A DNA stretch of 33,295 nt from Muribaculaceae bacterium (GCA_016281825.1 JAEEJI010000082.1:1-33295), one strand, 5' to 3'; counted from the stretch's first letter, positions 1 through 7,184 are shown. Numbers and translations are program-made. Notes: generated by a model from the sequence alone, not told the origin.

Positions 1-70
1 CCCCCGCTGGGAATCGAACCCAAATCTGAGGTTTAGGAAACCTCCGTTCTATCCGTTGAACTACAGGGGC
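1..70 (-). tRNA. tRNA-Arg (anticodon CCT), 3' end cut by the window edge
   Basis: Read on the minus strand from position 70. The acceptor 5' strand GCCCCTG pairs with CGGGGG and one base lying outside the window. The D arm is GTTC/GAAC. The anticodon stem GAGGT/ACCTC closes a seven-base loop TTCCTAA with CCT at positions 34-36. The T arm has the TTCGATT loop. The last acceptor base, the discriminator and any encoded CCA fall outside the window. CCT reads the AGG arginine codon. Confidence 0.93.
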
Positions 71-99
71 AAGTCAATGCTCAATGCATAATGACTAGG

Positions 100-139
100 C
101 TAGAGGCTCTAGATTGACTAGTTATTCTAGAGCCTCTAG
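100..139 (-). terminator. Strong hairpin downstream of the CoA-transferase gene
   Basis: Perfect 13-bp inverted repeat: CTAGAGGCTCTAG at 100-112 and its complement at 127-139, with a 14-base loop. It begins 8 bases past the stop codon of the minus-strand CoA-transferase. No clear U tract follows, so it may be a 3'-end stabilising hairpin rather than a classic intrinsic terminator. It also separates that gene from the tRNA-Arg. Confidence 0.6.
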
Positions 140-146
140 TTCAAGG

Positions 147-1634
147 TTACTTCACGAACTTTGCCTTGCGCATGTCACCTTCATGGGCGAGGGCGCTGTG
201 GAAGGCCAGTGCCATGTCGGGATTGATGCGAATGTGTCCGCTGCCGGCGAGCTGGAGATACTCACGCAGCAAAGGACGATAGACAGGATGCGCTGCATGC
301 TCGATGATTTCCTCGGCCTGCTGGACGGGATCCTTGAAGCGGAGGTCAGCGATACCCTGGTCGGTGATGATGATGTCGACCGAGTGGTCGGTGTGGTCGC
401 AGTGGGTGACCATGGGCACGATGGTGCTGATGCAGTCGTCCTTCTTGATGGACGGGCACATGAAGATGCTGGTGTAAGCGTTGCGGGTGAAGTCGCCCGA
501 TCCTCCGATGCCGTTCATCAGACGCGAACCGCTGACGTGCGACGAGTTGATGTGTCCATAGAGGTCACACTCGATGGCGGTATTCATCGACACCACGCCA
601 ATGCGACGGATGACCTCGGGGTTGTTCGAGATCTCGCTGGGACGCATGAGCAGCTTGTCGTGGAGCTCGGGTTTCTGGAAGAACTCGGTCATGGCATCGC
701 GCGAGAATGTCATCGAGCAGGTGCTGGCAAACTTGCATCGTCCGCTCTCGAGGAGTTTGAGGACGCTGTCTTGGACGACCTCGGTGTACATCTCGAATGC
801 GGGGATGTCGGTGCTGGCCTCCAGCGAGTTGAGCACTGCGTTGGCGATGTTACCCACACCACTCTGGATGGGGAGGAACTCCTTGGGCATGCGGCCATGC
901 TTCATCTCACTAACGAGGAACTCGCAGACATACTCGCCAATCTTGGCGGTGACCTCATCGACCGGGGTGAACGGTGTGGTCACGCCCAGCGGCATCGACG
1001 TCTTGACGACGCCCACCACCTTCTTGGGGTCGACGTGTGCGACGGGCTTGCCGGCGCGGTCACTGGGTTTGTAGATGGGAATCTCGCGGCGCAAGGGCGG
1101 GTCGAGCGGCACGTAGATGTCGTGCATGCCGTGGATGCTCTCGGGGAGCATGTCGTTGATCTCGATGATGACCTTCTCGGCGCACTGGAGCCAAGTGGGT
1201 GTGTTGCCCACCGAGGTGCCGAGGACCATGTCACCGTCGTCGGTGATGCTCTGCACCTCGACGATGGCGATGTCCATCTTGCCGTAGTAGCCATAGCGGA
1301 ACTCCTGGCTGAGCTCGCTCAGGTGACGGTCGTTGTAGTGGACATCACCGGCATTGATGTGCTTGCGCAGGTCGCCCAGCGACTGGTAGGGCGTACGGAA
1401 GTTGAGGGCGTCGACACGCGACAGCTCACCGTCGGTGTAGTCGTTGGTTGACGCACCAGTGTACAGGTTGATTTTAAACTCTCGGCCAGCCTCGTGCTCG
1501 CGCTTTGCTTTCGCTGCGATGGCGGGGGGCACAACTTTGGGGCAGCCCGGAGCCGTGAAGCCCGAGACACCCACGTTCATGCCGTGTTGTACAAATTCGG
1601 CAGCCTCTTCAGGCGTAAGAATCGGGTAAATCAT
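147..1634 (-). CDS. Acetyl-CoA hydrolase/transferase family: succinate (propionyl/acetyl) CoA-transferase
   Basis: 495-residue cytosolic protein of the acetyl-CoA hydrolase/transferase family, closest in character to the succinyl-CoA:acetate / propionyl-CoA:succinate transferases (YgfH/ScpC/Cat1 type). These swap CoA between succinate and propionate or acetate in fermentation. Visible family blocks are the N-terminal GVSGFTAPGCPK, the GVGNIANAVL loop (about residues 259-268), and EMYTEVVQD, whose Glu (about 285) is the likely catalytic residue forming the glutamyl-CoA intermediate. The C-terminal HPxYRPLLREYL block is also typical. It starts at ATG 1634, and a TACCTTTG promoter lies about 50 bp upstream, so it is probably monocistronic. 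meaB at 29376 belongs to the same propionate pathway. The family is certain; the exact acyl specificity is inferred. Confidence 0.9.
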   Translation of the reverse strand: MIYPILTPEEAAEFVQHGMNVGVSGFTAPGCPKVVPPAIAAKAKREHEAGREFKINLYTGASTNDYTDGELSRVDALNFRTPYQSLGDLRKHINAGDVHYNDRHLSELSQEFRYGYYGKMDIAIVEVQSITDDGDMVLGTSVGNTPTWLQCAEKVIIEINDMLPESIHGMHDIYVPLDPPLRREIPIYKPSDRAGKPVAHVDPKKVVGVVKTSMPLGVTTPFTPVDEVTAKIGEYVCEFLVSEMKHGRMPKEFLPIQSGVGNIANAVLNSLEASTDIPAFEMYTEVVQDSVLKLLESGRCKFASTCSMTFSRDAMTEFFQKPELHDKLLMRPSEISNNPEVIRRIGVVSMNTAIECDLYGHINSSHVSGSRLMNGIGGSGDFTRNAYTSIFMCPSIKKDDCISTIVPMVTHCDHTDHSVDIIITDQGIADLRFKDPVQQAEEIIEHAAHPVYRPLLREYLQLAGSGHIRINPDMALAFHSALAHEGDMRKAKFVK

Positions 1635-1681
1635 AATGATTTGATATCTTTGTTTAAATGTTGGTTTTCAGAAACAACCCG

Positions 1682-1689
1682 CAAAGGTA
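1682..1689 (-). promoter_or_regulatory. Bacteroidota -7 box (TACCTTTG) for the CoA-transferase
   Basis: The minus strand reads TACCTTTG, an exact match to TAnnTTTG, 48 bases upstream of the ATG at 1634. No convincing -33 TTG is seen. The stretch upstream (about 1698-1750) is a low-complexity TTTCAG/GGAGAAT repeat. Confidence 0.65.
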
Positions 1690-1780
1690 CATAAAAGATT
1701 TCAGTTATCAGTTTTCAGCTTTCAGTTTTTTTATGGAGAATGGAGAATTCCGGTTTTTTGGGGTGTTTTTGGTTTTGTAC

Positions 1781-1860
1781 GAGCCGGTGGCTCGCAATAC
1801 TTAGACATGCTGGGATTAATGGGGGTATTGCGAGCCGGGTGGCTCGCAATACTCAACATG
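1781..1860. repeat. Two tandem hairpin units (period about 51 bp) after aroA
   Basis: Two similar units lie head to tail in the gap downstream of aroA: GAGCCGGTGGCTCGCAATAC at 1781-1800 and a relative from 1832. Both are followed by a similar tract containing ACATGCTG. The second unit forms a perfect 12-bp stem (1825-1836 with 1841-1852, loop GGGT). The first has a 6-bp stem (CGAGCC/GGCTCG). The second hairpin starts 14 bases past the aroA stop and may end that transcript, although no U tract follows. Confidence 0.7.
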
Positions 1861-1865
1861 CTGAG

Positions 1866-3185
1866 TTATAATTTTAGTTGTTGCCAGAAGTGGGGGTAGC
1901 TTTTGGTGACGACCTGGGGGGTGGCGATGGCGAGGCCTGGGTGGCGGACAGAGGCGAGTGCCATCGCCATGGCGATGCGGTGGTCGCCGTGCGGGTCGAT
2001 GACGGGATGCTCCTGTGGAGGGCAGGTGGCGAAGTGCCAACTGACGGCATCGTCCCCCTCGATGGTGAGGATGTAGCCCAACTTGCGCAGCTCGGTGCGC
2101 AGTGCCTCCAGGCGGTCACTTTCTTTGTGGCGCAAGGTGCGCAGTCCCGTGATGCGGAAGGGACGCCCCAAAAGGCACAACATTACTATGAGTACGGGTG
2201 CCAGGTCGGGCGTGCCTGTCAGGTCGGCGAATGTCGAGCAACAGCAACAGTCGGCACGCGACATGTCCACGGTCAATGAGCCGTCGTCATGCCAGTGGGA
2301 TACCATGCCCATCTGCTCCATGATGGTGAATACGCGCCGGTCACCCTGCACGCTCTCGGAGCGGAGTCCGTTGAGCGTGATGCGCGCATCGGGGAGCAAG
2401 GCCTGCAATGCGATCCAAAATGCCGCAGCACTCCAGTCGCCCTCGTCGCAGGACGGTGCGGGCAGGTAGCGGTCGGCGGGGACGGTGAATGTGCCGTCGC
2501 TCTCCCCCACCCTCACGCCATGGCGCTCCATCAGCGCGATGGTCATGTCGATGTAGGGTCGCGAGACAATGTCGCCTGTCAGTTCCAGTTCGAGTCCGCC
2601 GATAGCCGGTCCTATCATCAGCAGCGCCGAGACGAACTGCGAGCTCACATCGCCCCGCATGGTCAGATGCCTGCCATGCAGTTGGCGGCCCATGATGCGC
2701 AAGGGTGCGTGTCCTGGCTGGTCTAGATAGTGGATGTCGGCTCCTAGTTGCCGCAAGGCATCGACCAGGGGTGCGATGGGCCGCTCACACAGGCGGTGGT
2801 TGCCCGTGATGGTGACGGTGCGTCCCTCTTGCGTGGCCCAGTAGGCGGTGAGGAAGCGTAATGCCGTGCCCGCTCCGTCCACATCGATGGTGTCGCCGTC
2901 ATGCGCTTCCAGGCCGCGCTGCATCATGAGGATGTCGTCGCACAATTGAGAATTGAGACCGCGCTTCGCGCTGGTAGAACGCTGCGCTGGTAGACCATTG
3001 CATTGGGAGACCGCGCTTCGCGCTGGTAGACCGCCCTGCGGGCTATTAGACCATTTCATTGGTAGAGCGCCTGCGGCTGGTAGACATTGTGCATTGATTA
3101 AGAGCTCGCGGTTGGCGATACTTTTGCTGGGCGGGAGGGTCACCGTGGCTGTAAAATTGGGGTTTATAGTGATGCTTGTCATCAT
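1866..3185 (-). CDS. aroA: 3-phosphoshikimate 1-carboxyvinyltransferase (EPSP synthase) with an in-frame repeat insert
   Basis: 439-residue EPSP synthase; joins shikimate-3-phosphate and phosphoenolpyruvate in the shikimate pathway. Active-site blocks are present: LPPSKSIANR (Lys21, Ser22, Arg26), DGAGTALRFL, ERPIAPLVDAL, SSQFVSALLM, RHKESDRL, HGDHRIAMAMALA and the C-terminal KSYPHFW. The oddity lies between LLINA and LCDDILMMQRGLE (residues about 33-80). Homologues have roughly a dozen residues there (for example AHGKTVLTNLL in E. coli). Here there are 48 Pro/Ala/Arg/Ser/Gln-rich residues encoded by tandem palindromic repeats, without a stop or frameshift. The site is a surface loop after the first helix, so the enzyme may still fold. 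An ATG is also available one codon in. The TACCTTTG promoter at 3203 is 18 bases upstream. Annotation is secure; activity is not proven by sequence. Confidence 0.93.
   Translation of the reverse strand: MMTSITINPNFTATVTLPPSKSIANRELLINAQCLPAAGALPMKWSNSPQGGLPARSAVSQCNGLPAQRSTSAKRGLNSQLCDDILMMQRGLEAHDGDTIDVDGAGTALRFLTAYWATQEGRTVTITGNHRLCERPIAPLVDALRQLGADIHYLDQPGHAPLRIMGRQLHGRHLTMRGDVSSQFVSALLMIGPAIGGLELELTGDIVSRPYIDMTIALMERHGVRVGESDGTFTVPADRYLPAPSCDEGDWSAAAFWIALQALLPDARITLNGLRSESVQGDRRVFTIMEQMGMVSHWHDDGSLTVDMSRADCCCCSTFADLTGTPDLAPVLIVMLCLLGRPFRITGLRTLRHKESDRLEALRTELRKLGYILTIEGDDAVSWHFATCPPQEHPVIDPHGDHRIAMAMALASVRHPGLAIATPQVVTKSYPHFWQQLKL
2944..3102. repeat. Tandem micro-palindrome repeat array inside aroA
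   Basis: Plus-strand order: an AATTGAGAATTGAGA leader, then seven short palindromic cores joined by the linker GGTAGACC or close variants, then ATTGTGCATTGATTAAG. Cores include GCGCTTCGCGC, GCTGCGC, ATTGCATT, GCCCTGCGGGC, ATTTCATT and GCCTGCGGC, mostly with a TTC or TGC loop. The leader matches the AATTGAGAATGGAG family found elsewhere in the window. The tail matches the TGCATTGTGCATT family at 30530. A shorter relative lies at 8787-8872. All of it is translated within aroA. Confidence 0.9.
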
Positions 3186-3202
3186 TTTCGGGGATTTTGT
3201 GG

Positions 3203-3210
3203 CAAAGGTA
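3203..3210 (-). promoter_or_regulatory. Bacteroidota -7 box (TACCTTTG) for aroA
   Basis: The minus strand reads TACCTTTG 18 bases upstream of the aroA ATG at 3185, so transcription would start only about 10 bases before the start codon. It is divergent from the pyrH promoters. Confidence 0.6.
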
Positions 3211-3222
3211 AGGAAATATTTC

Positions 3223-3304
3223 GTACCTTTGGCTTCGCCGAAGGTACTTTCGCTCGGAAAAACTCAAATAAATTTGGTTTTTCGCTCACTTAATCGTACC
3301 TTTG
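3223..3304 (+). repeat. Promoter-bearing hairpin element upstream of pyrH
   Basis: A compact block of two hairpins followed by a promoter box. The first hairpin (3223-3247) has an 11-bp stem, GTACCTTTGGC with GCCGAAGGTAC, and a TTC loop. Its left arm contains TACCTTTG (3224-3231). The second hairpin (about 3257-3283) pairs GAAAAACT with GGTTTTTC around an A/T-rich centre. The block ends in TACCTTTG at 3297-3304. The symmetric design looks like a mobile or dispersed promoter cassette rather than ordinary upstream DNA. Confidence 0.6.
3297..3304 (+). promoter_or_regulatory. Bacteroidota promoter (-7 TACCTTTG) for pyrH
   Basis: TACCTTTG at 3297-3304 with a TTTG at 3273-3276, about 20 bases upstream, as the -33 element. 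It sits 27 bases before the pyrH ATG. This is the best promoter candidate for pyrH-radical SAM-glycosyltransferase. Confidence 0.75.
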
Positions 3305-3331
3305 TCAAATATTCTCTAATTAACGACATTC

Positions 3332-4045
3332 ATGAAACCAATCTATCATCGCATTCTGCTTAAGCTCAGCGGAGAGTCGCTGGCTGTAGACGGTGGCACG
3401 GGCATCAACTTTGACCGCACCATCGAGTACGCTCACCAAATCAAAGAAATCGCTGATGCTGGCGTTCAAGTAGCCATCGTCATCGGTGGCGGCAACATCT
3501 TCCGGGGCCTGAAGGGCGCCGCTCAAGGCTTCGAGCGCGTGCGCGGCGACCAAATGGGCATGCTTGCCACCGTGATCAACTCGTTGGCATTGTGCAGCGC
3601 GCTGGAGTCCATTGGGCAGCCAGCCCAGGTGCTTACCGCCATCAGCATGGTTCCCATCGGCGAGCTCTACAGCAAGTGGCGCGCCATCGATGCGCTGGAA
3701 CAGGGCAAAGTGGTCATCCTGTCGTGCGGCACGGGCAGCCCCTACTTCACCACCGACACCGGTTCGTCGCTGCGCGGCATCGAGCTGGAGTGTGACGTGA
3801 TGCTCAAGGGCACTCGCGTGGACGGCATCTACACCGCCGACCCCGAGAAGGACCCGACAGCGACCAAGTTTGACCGCATCACCTACGACGAGATTTATGA
3901 GCGCAACCTGAAGGTGATGGACATGACCGCCACCATCATGTGCAAGGAGAACAACCTGCCCATCCACGTGTTTAACATGGATGTCGCAGGGAACTTGCGC
4001 AAGGTCATTGCCGGCGAAGACCTTGGCACGGTTGTCACTCCTTAA
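3332..4045 (+). CDS. pyrH: UMP kinase
   Basis: 237-residue bacterial UMP kinase of the amino-acid kinase fold; phosphorylates UMP to UDP with ATP in pyrimidine nucleotide synthesis, usually as a cytosolic hexamer under GTP/UTP control. Visible motifs are KLSGESL (from about residue 11), IGGGNIFRG (nucleotide-binding glycine loop), GDQMGMLATVINSLAL, GTGSPYFTTDT, and KGTRVDGIYTADP near the acceptor site. Length and start agree with the family. It is first in a plus-strand cluster: the next gene starts 21 bases after its stop and the third 6 bases after that, so all three are probably co-transcribed from the promoter at 3297. Confidence 0.97.
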   Translation: MKPIYHRILLKLSGESLAVDGGTGINFDRTIEYAHQIKEIADAGVQVAIVIGGGNIFRGLKGAAQGFERVRGDQMGMLATVINSLALCSALESIGQPAQVLTAISMVPIGELYSKWRAIDALEQGKVVILSCGTGSPYFTTDTGSSLRGIELECDVMLKGTRVDGIYTADPEKDPTATKFDRITYDEIYERNLKVMDMTATIMCKENNLPIHVFNMDVAGNLRKVIAGEDLGTVVTP

Positions 4046-4066
4046 GATGCACAATAACAGCCTCCA

Positions 4067-5506
4067 ATGCGGCTAGCGTTTGTTACACCACCTGTCCTAA
4101 AAGGGAAGCGTCCTGCCGAACGCACGGCAGGCTGCACCCATGTGGTGTACCTAGCCCCTAACACCTATGAGTTGACCGTCGTCGCTTTGGTCGAACAAAG
4201 CAGCCAGCACGAGGTGTCGTACCATGACATGGTCTACGACAAGTGGTCGCGCAGTAAGTTTGTCGACTGGCTGCAGCATGACGAGAGCGAGGTGTACCTG
4301 ATGTGGACGGTGAACCTGTCGATTGACAACGACCTGGAGGCTATCAACTTGATTCTGGAGCATCGCCCCTCGTGCCGCGTGGTGCTAATGGGGCCTGGTC
4401 CGACGCACTTCACAGAGCGTTGCCTGTGCGATGACCGTGTGACGGTAGTTCGTGGCGAGCCCGACCTGACGGTACGGGAGTTGGTCGACAGGCTGCACAA
4501 CGGTGATGACTGGCGGACGGTGGCAGGCATCTCCTATCGTGAGGAAGGGCGCTTGGTGCATAACCCCAGTCGGCCTCTCATCAGCGACCTGGACACCCTA
4601 CCCCTCCCCGCCCGCCATCACTTGCAAGGACGTTCGTACTACAATCCCAAGCTCAAGTGCGAGCCTTACACCACTGCCGTCACGTCGCGCAACTGCCCGT
4701 TCCACTGCATCTACTGTGTACCCAGTTCGTTGACCTTCGCCCGCGAGATTGAGTTCCGGCGCGAGCACGGCTGCAAGCCACCCGTAGCGATGCGCAGCGT
4801 CGAGAGCGTGGACCGCGAGATGGACGAACTGTGCCGACTGGGTTACCGCGCCGTGGGGTTCATGGATGACAACTTCATCTGGACCGAGGAGCGCACCTTG
4901 GCATTGTGCGAGGTGATGCGCCGTCATGGGCTGTCGTGGGGATGCCAGGCGCGCGTCGATGCCATCACCGAACCCATCGCGCAAACACTGGGCGAGAGCG
5001 GGTGCCGCTATGTCGACCTGGGTGTGGAGTCGTTTGACGACGAGATTCTCGCCTATATCAAGAAAGGAATCACCAGCGAGCAGATTTACCATGCCATCGA
5101 CCTTCTCAAGCGACATGGTGTGCCCGTGAAGCTGAACATCCTCATCGGTTGCAGTCCGCTGGAGACACCCGAAACAGTGCGGCACACGCTGCGCGAGGCG
5201 AAACGGCTGGATGTGGACCAAGTGATGTTTAACATCGTGTCGCCATTCCCGGGCACAGAGTACTACCAACTGTGCAAGCAGAACGGGTGGATTGCCACGG
5301 GCGACTATGTGCCCAGCGACGTTCAGCGACGTTCCATCCTCAACCTGCCGCACCTGAGTGCCAAAGAGATGGAACGCGCCCTGTTCTGGAACAACCTGCA
5401 ATACTTCCTCTCGTGGCGTTTCATCACACACCAGGCACGGCAGTTCACGAGCTGGAAGCAGTTCGCGCATGCCTGCCGCGCTTTGCGCATCAAGCTATTT
5501 GGATAA
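4067..5506 (+). CDS. B12-binding-domain-type radical SAM protein
   Basis: 479-residue radical SAM enzyme of the B12-binding-domain subfamily (BchE/elongated MiaB-like layout). The N-terminal ~170 residues resemble a cobalamin-binding Rossmann region (LILEHRPSCRVVLMGPGPTH, then VVRGEPDLTVRELVD and GISYREEGRL) but show no DxHxxG cobalamin ligand motif. The SAM domain carries the iron-sulfur motif C210-x3-C214-x2-C217 in NCPFHCIYC. Later blocks are GFMDDNFIWTEER, LGVESFDDEILAYIKKGIT and NIVSPFPGTEYY, typical of this class. Substrate unknown. It lies between pyrH and a GT2 glycosyltransferase, which suggests modification of a glycan, lipid or envelope precursor, but that rests on position alone. 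Confidence 0.85.
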   Translation: MRLAFVTPPVLKGKRPAERTAGCTHVVYLAPNTYELTVVALVEQSSQHEVSYHDMVYDKWSRSKFVDWLQHDESEVYLMWTVNLSIDNDLEAINLILEHRPSCRVVLMGPGPTHFTERCLCDDRVTVVRGEPDLTVRELVDRLHNGDDWRTVAGISYREEGRLVHNPSRPLISDLDTLPLPARHHLQGRSYYNPKLKCEPYTTAVTSRNCPFHCIYCVPSSLTFAREIEFRREHGCKPPVAMRSVESVDREMDELCRLGYRAVGFMDDNFIWTEERTLALCEVMRRHGLSWGCQARVDAITEPIAQTLGESGCRYVDLGVESFDDEILAYIKKGITSEQIYHAIDLLKRHGVPVKLNILIGCSPLETPETVRHTLREAKRLDVDQVMFNIVSPFPGTEYYQLCKQNGWIATGDYVPSDVQRRSILNLPHLSAKEMERALFWNNLQYFLSWRFITHQARQFTSWKQFAHACRALRIKLFG

Positions 5507-5512
5507 CCACGG

Positions 5513-6262
5513 ATGAAACTATCAATCATCATATTGACCTACGACCATCTGGACGACACGCAGAAGTGTCTGGAGTCGCTGCAACCGTTGATGGTACGTG
5601 GCGATGTCGAGGTTATCGTCATCGACAACGCATCGGTTGACGGCACGCCCGACTATATCCGCACGCACTACCCAGACATTCGTCTGACGGTTAACCCGAC
5701 AAACCGCGGTGTGGCTGCAGCGCGCAACCAAGGTTTCTCGCAAGCCACGGCCCCCACCCTGCTCATCCTTGACAACGACACCATCGTCAATGCGCGCGCC
5801 ATTGACGGCATGCTGCAGTACCTGTCGACGCACCCTGAGGTGGGTCTGTGCGCTTGCCGCATGACCGACACCGAGGGGAACGTTCAGCGCAGTTTTCGTC
5901 CGTTCCCTGGACTGAAGGGTAAGATGCTGAGCGTGTTGGGGCTTCGTCTGGCAGGCGAGAAGTACCGTGCCGATGAGGAGGGAGCCATCGAGCCGTACTA
6001 TGTGATTGGCGCTTGTCAGATGATGCGTCGTGAGACGCTTGAACAGGTGGGGAATCTGGACGAGGCCATCTTTTATGGTCCTGAAGATGCCGACTTCTGC
6101 CACCGTCTGCGCGAGGCAGGCTGGAAAATCAAGTACTTGCCGCAGTACAGCATCATCCACACCTACTACCGGCGCACGTCGCGCAAACCGCTGTCACGCC
6201 TTGGCCGCAAGCACATCAAGGGTTTGCTGCACTTCTACCATAAATACGGGAGAATCTCTTAG
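5513..6262 (+). CDS. Family 2 glycosyltransferase
   Basis: 249-residue GT-A fold glycosyltransferase of the GT2 family, resembling bacterial rhamnosyl-/WbbL-like transferases. The N-terminus MKLSIIILTYDHLDDTQKCLESL and VEVIVIDNASVDGT form the nucleotide-sugar binding region. The metal-binding DxD is LDNDT (Asp87/Asp89). The acceptor-side block GNLDEAIFYGPEDADFCHRLREAGWKIKYLP is characteristic. No transmembrane segment is evident, so it is cytosolic or peripheral. It starts 6 bases after the radical SAM stop, so the two are translationally close. Donor sugar and acceptor cannot be read from sequence. Confidence 0.88.
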   Translation: MKLSIIILTYDHLDDTQKCLESLQPLMVRGDVEVIVIDNASVDGTPDYIRTHYPDIRLTVNPTNRGVAAARNQGFSQATAPTLLILDNDTIVNARAIDGMLQYLSTHPEVGLCACRMTDTEGNVQRSFRPFPGLKGKMLSVLGLRLAGEKYRADEEGAIEPYYVIGACQMMRRETLEQVGNLDEAIFYGPEDADFCHRLREAGWKIKYLPQYSIIHTYYRRTSRKPLSRLGRKHIKGLLHFYHKYGRIS

Positions 6263-6318
6263 TCCCTGGTTTTGATGGAATAAGTGGGGATTTTGCAGAC
6301 GTTTTTCTGATATACAAA

Positions 6319-6352
6319 AATGCCAACCGCTGATTATGAAGCAGTTGGCATT
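6319..6352 (-). terminator. Hairpin terminator for tRNA-Gln, possibly bidirectional
   Basis: AATGCCAACCGCT pairs with AGCAGTTGGCATT over 12 of 13 positions with an 8-base loop. On the minus strand it is followed by TTTTTG, which suits the tRNA-Gln transcript. On the plus strand it lies 57 bases past the glycosyltransferase stop and could end that operon. Confidence 0.75.
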
Positions 6353-6357
6353 ATTTG

Positions 6358-6431
6358 TGGTTGTCCTACCCGGACTCGAACCAGGAAATGCGGCACCAAA
6401 AACCGTTGTGTTACCATTACACTATAGGACA
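6358..6431 (-). tRNA. tRNA-Gln (anticodon TTG)
   Basis: Minus-strand tRNA with acceptor TGTCCTA/TAGGACA, D arm GTGT/ACAC, anticodon loop TTTTGGT giving TTG, T loop TTCGAGT and an encoded CCA at 6358-6360. The outermost pair of the anticodon stem (A/C) is mismatched. Promoter at 6471, terminator at 6319. Confidence 0.93.
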
Positions 6432-6470
6432 ATCCTATGTCAATCTGGGTGTGTCCCCAAAATTGCGCTG

Positions 6471-6478
6471 CAAAATTA
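6471..6478 (-). promoter_or_regulatory. Bacteroidota promoter (TAATTTTG) for tRNA-Gln
   Basis: The minus strand reads TAATTTTG (TAnnTTTG), 39 bases upstream of the mature tRNA 5' end. A TTTGTTGG stretch about 20 bases further upstream supplies a -33 TTG. Confidence 0.65.
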
Positions 6479-6551
6479 CTGCTTTTTTTGCAACTGACCA
6501 ACAAATGTCAAAAAAAAATGGTAAAAATTTTGTTTTGACACAAAAATGACT

Positions 6552-6559
6552 TACCTTTG
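6552..6559 (+). promoter_or_regulatory. Bacteroidota promoter (TACCTTTG) for the GYF/CD225 gene
   Basis: TACCTTTG at 6552-6559 with TTTTG at 6533-6537 as the -33 element. Transcription would start near 6566. That excludes the in-frame ATG at 6546 and supports the start at 6585. Confidence 0.75.
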
Positions 6560-6584
6560 TGGCAATGTTAAATATGTGTACACA

Positions 6585-7157
6585 ATGAGCGACAAGATTC
6601 AATATTGGATTAACCAGGACGGTGAGCAAACGGGTCCGCTCACCCTTGACCAACTGGAGTTGATGACTCTGAACGAGAAGACCTACGTGTGGAGTGCCGG
6701 TTTTGATGACTGGAAACCGATAGGCGAGGTGTCGGAACTGTCTCACCTGATGCCACGCACCGCCAGTGTTCCGCCATTGGTTCCCGATTCAGATACGGAC
6801 GCGCCAGCGAACCCCGCGATGAGCGCACCCAGTCAGTTGGGCATCGACGAGCCCGTGATGGCGCAACAATTACCGTCTGGCAGCCAAGCCTCTCAGCAGG
6901 CAGGCCAGCCCTATCCCCAATGCCCTCCGACCAACATGGTGTGGGCCATTATCAGCACGTTGCTGTGCTGCATCCCGTTGGGTATCGTTGCCATTTATTA
7001 TTCTAATAAGGTGTCGAAGAAATATTATGAGGGTGATCTTGCCGCCGCCGAGCACTATAGCGAGGTGAGTGCCTGGTGGTGCATCGGCACCATCGTTGCC
7101 GGTCTCGCCCTGCAACCTCTGGTGTCGCTCGTCCAGATGATGATTATGGGCAGCTGA
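6585..7157 (+). CDS. GYF_2 (DUF4339) plus CD225/dispanin-like membrane protein
   Basis: 190 residues from the chosen ATG at 6585, placed after the promoter at 6552. The N-terminal domain (about residues 5-56) is a GYF_2/DUF4339 module: YWINQDGEQTGPLTLDQLE, YVWSAGFDDWKPIGEV. A Pro/Ser/Gln-rich linker (about 57-115) follows. The C-terminal part is CD225/dispanin-like: MVWAIISTLLCCIPLGIVAI, an IYYSNKVSKKYYEGD loop, then a second hydrophobic segment. The expected topology is two membrane helices with the GYF domain in the cytosol, perhaps as a proline-peptide binding module. It converges on the DUF2752 gene, a frequent neighbour of CD225 and TM2 proteins in Bacteroidota. Specific function unknown. 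Confidence 0.85.
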   Translation: MSDKIQYWINQDGEQTGPLTLDQLELMTLNEKTYVWSAGFDDWKPIGEVSELSHLMPRTASVPPLVPDSDTDAPANPAMSAPSQLGIDEPVMAQQLPSGSQASQQAGQPYPQCPPTNMVWAIISTLLCCIPLGIVAIYYSNKVSKKYYEGDLAAAEHYSEVSAWWCIGTIVAGLALQPLVSLVQMMIMGS

Positions 7158-7184
7158 TAGCATCCAACAGACAAACGAAAACGG

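Noticed and set aside
114-1451. 445-residue plus-strand open frame opposite the CoA-transferase gene
   Set aside because: Composition mirrors the real gene (Val/Asp/Leu/His-rich antisense translation), there is no family signature, and the minus-strand frame has strong conserved motifs and a promoter.
2944-3102. CRISPR-like array (short repeats with different cores) in aroA
   Set aside because: Linkers are only about 8 bp, the cores are self-palindromic rather than unique spacers, no cas genes are near, and the tract is in frame in a coding gene.
1866-3185. aroA as a pseudogene because of the insert
   Set aside because: The frame is uninterrupted, all catalytic motifs are intact on both sides, and a promoter is present.
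3320-4054. 244-residue minus-strand frame opposite pyrH
   Set aside because: Antisense of a fully conserved UMP kinase; no family features.
6546-6584. Earlier in-frame start for the GYF/CD225 gene
   Set aside because: It precedes the TACCTTTG promoter at 6552, so it would not be transcribed; the GYF domain begins right after ATG 6585.
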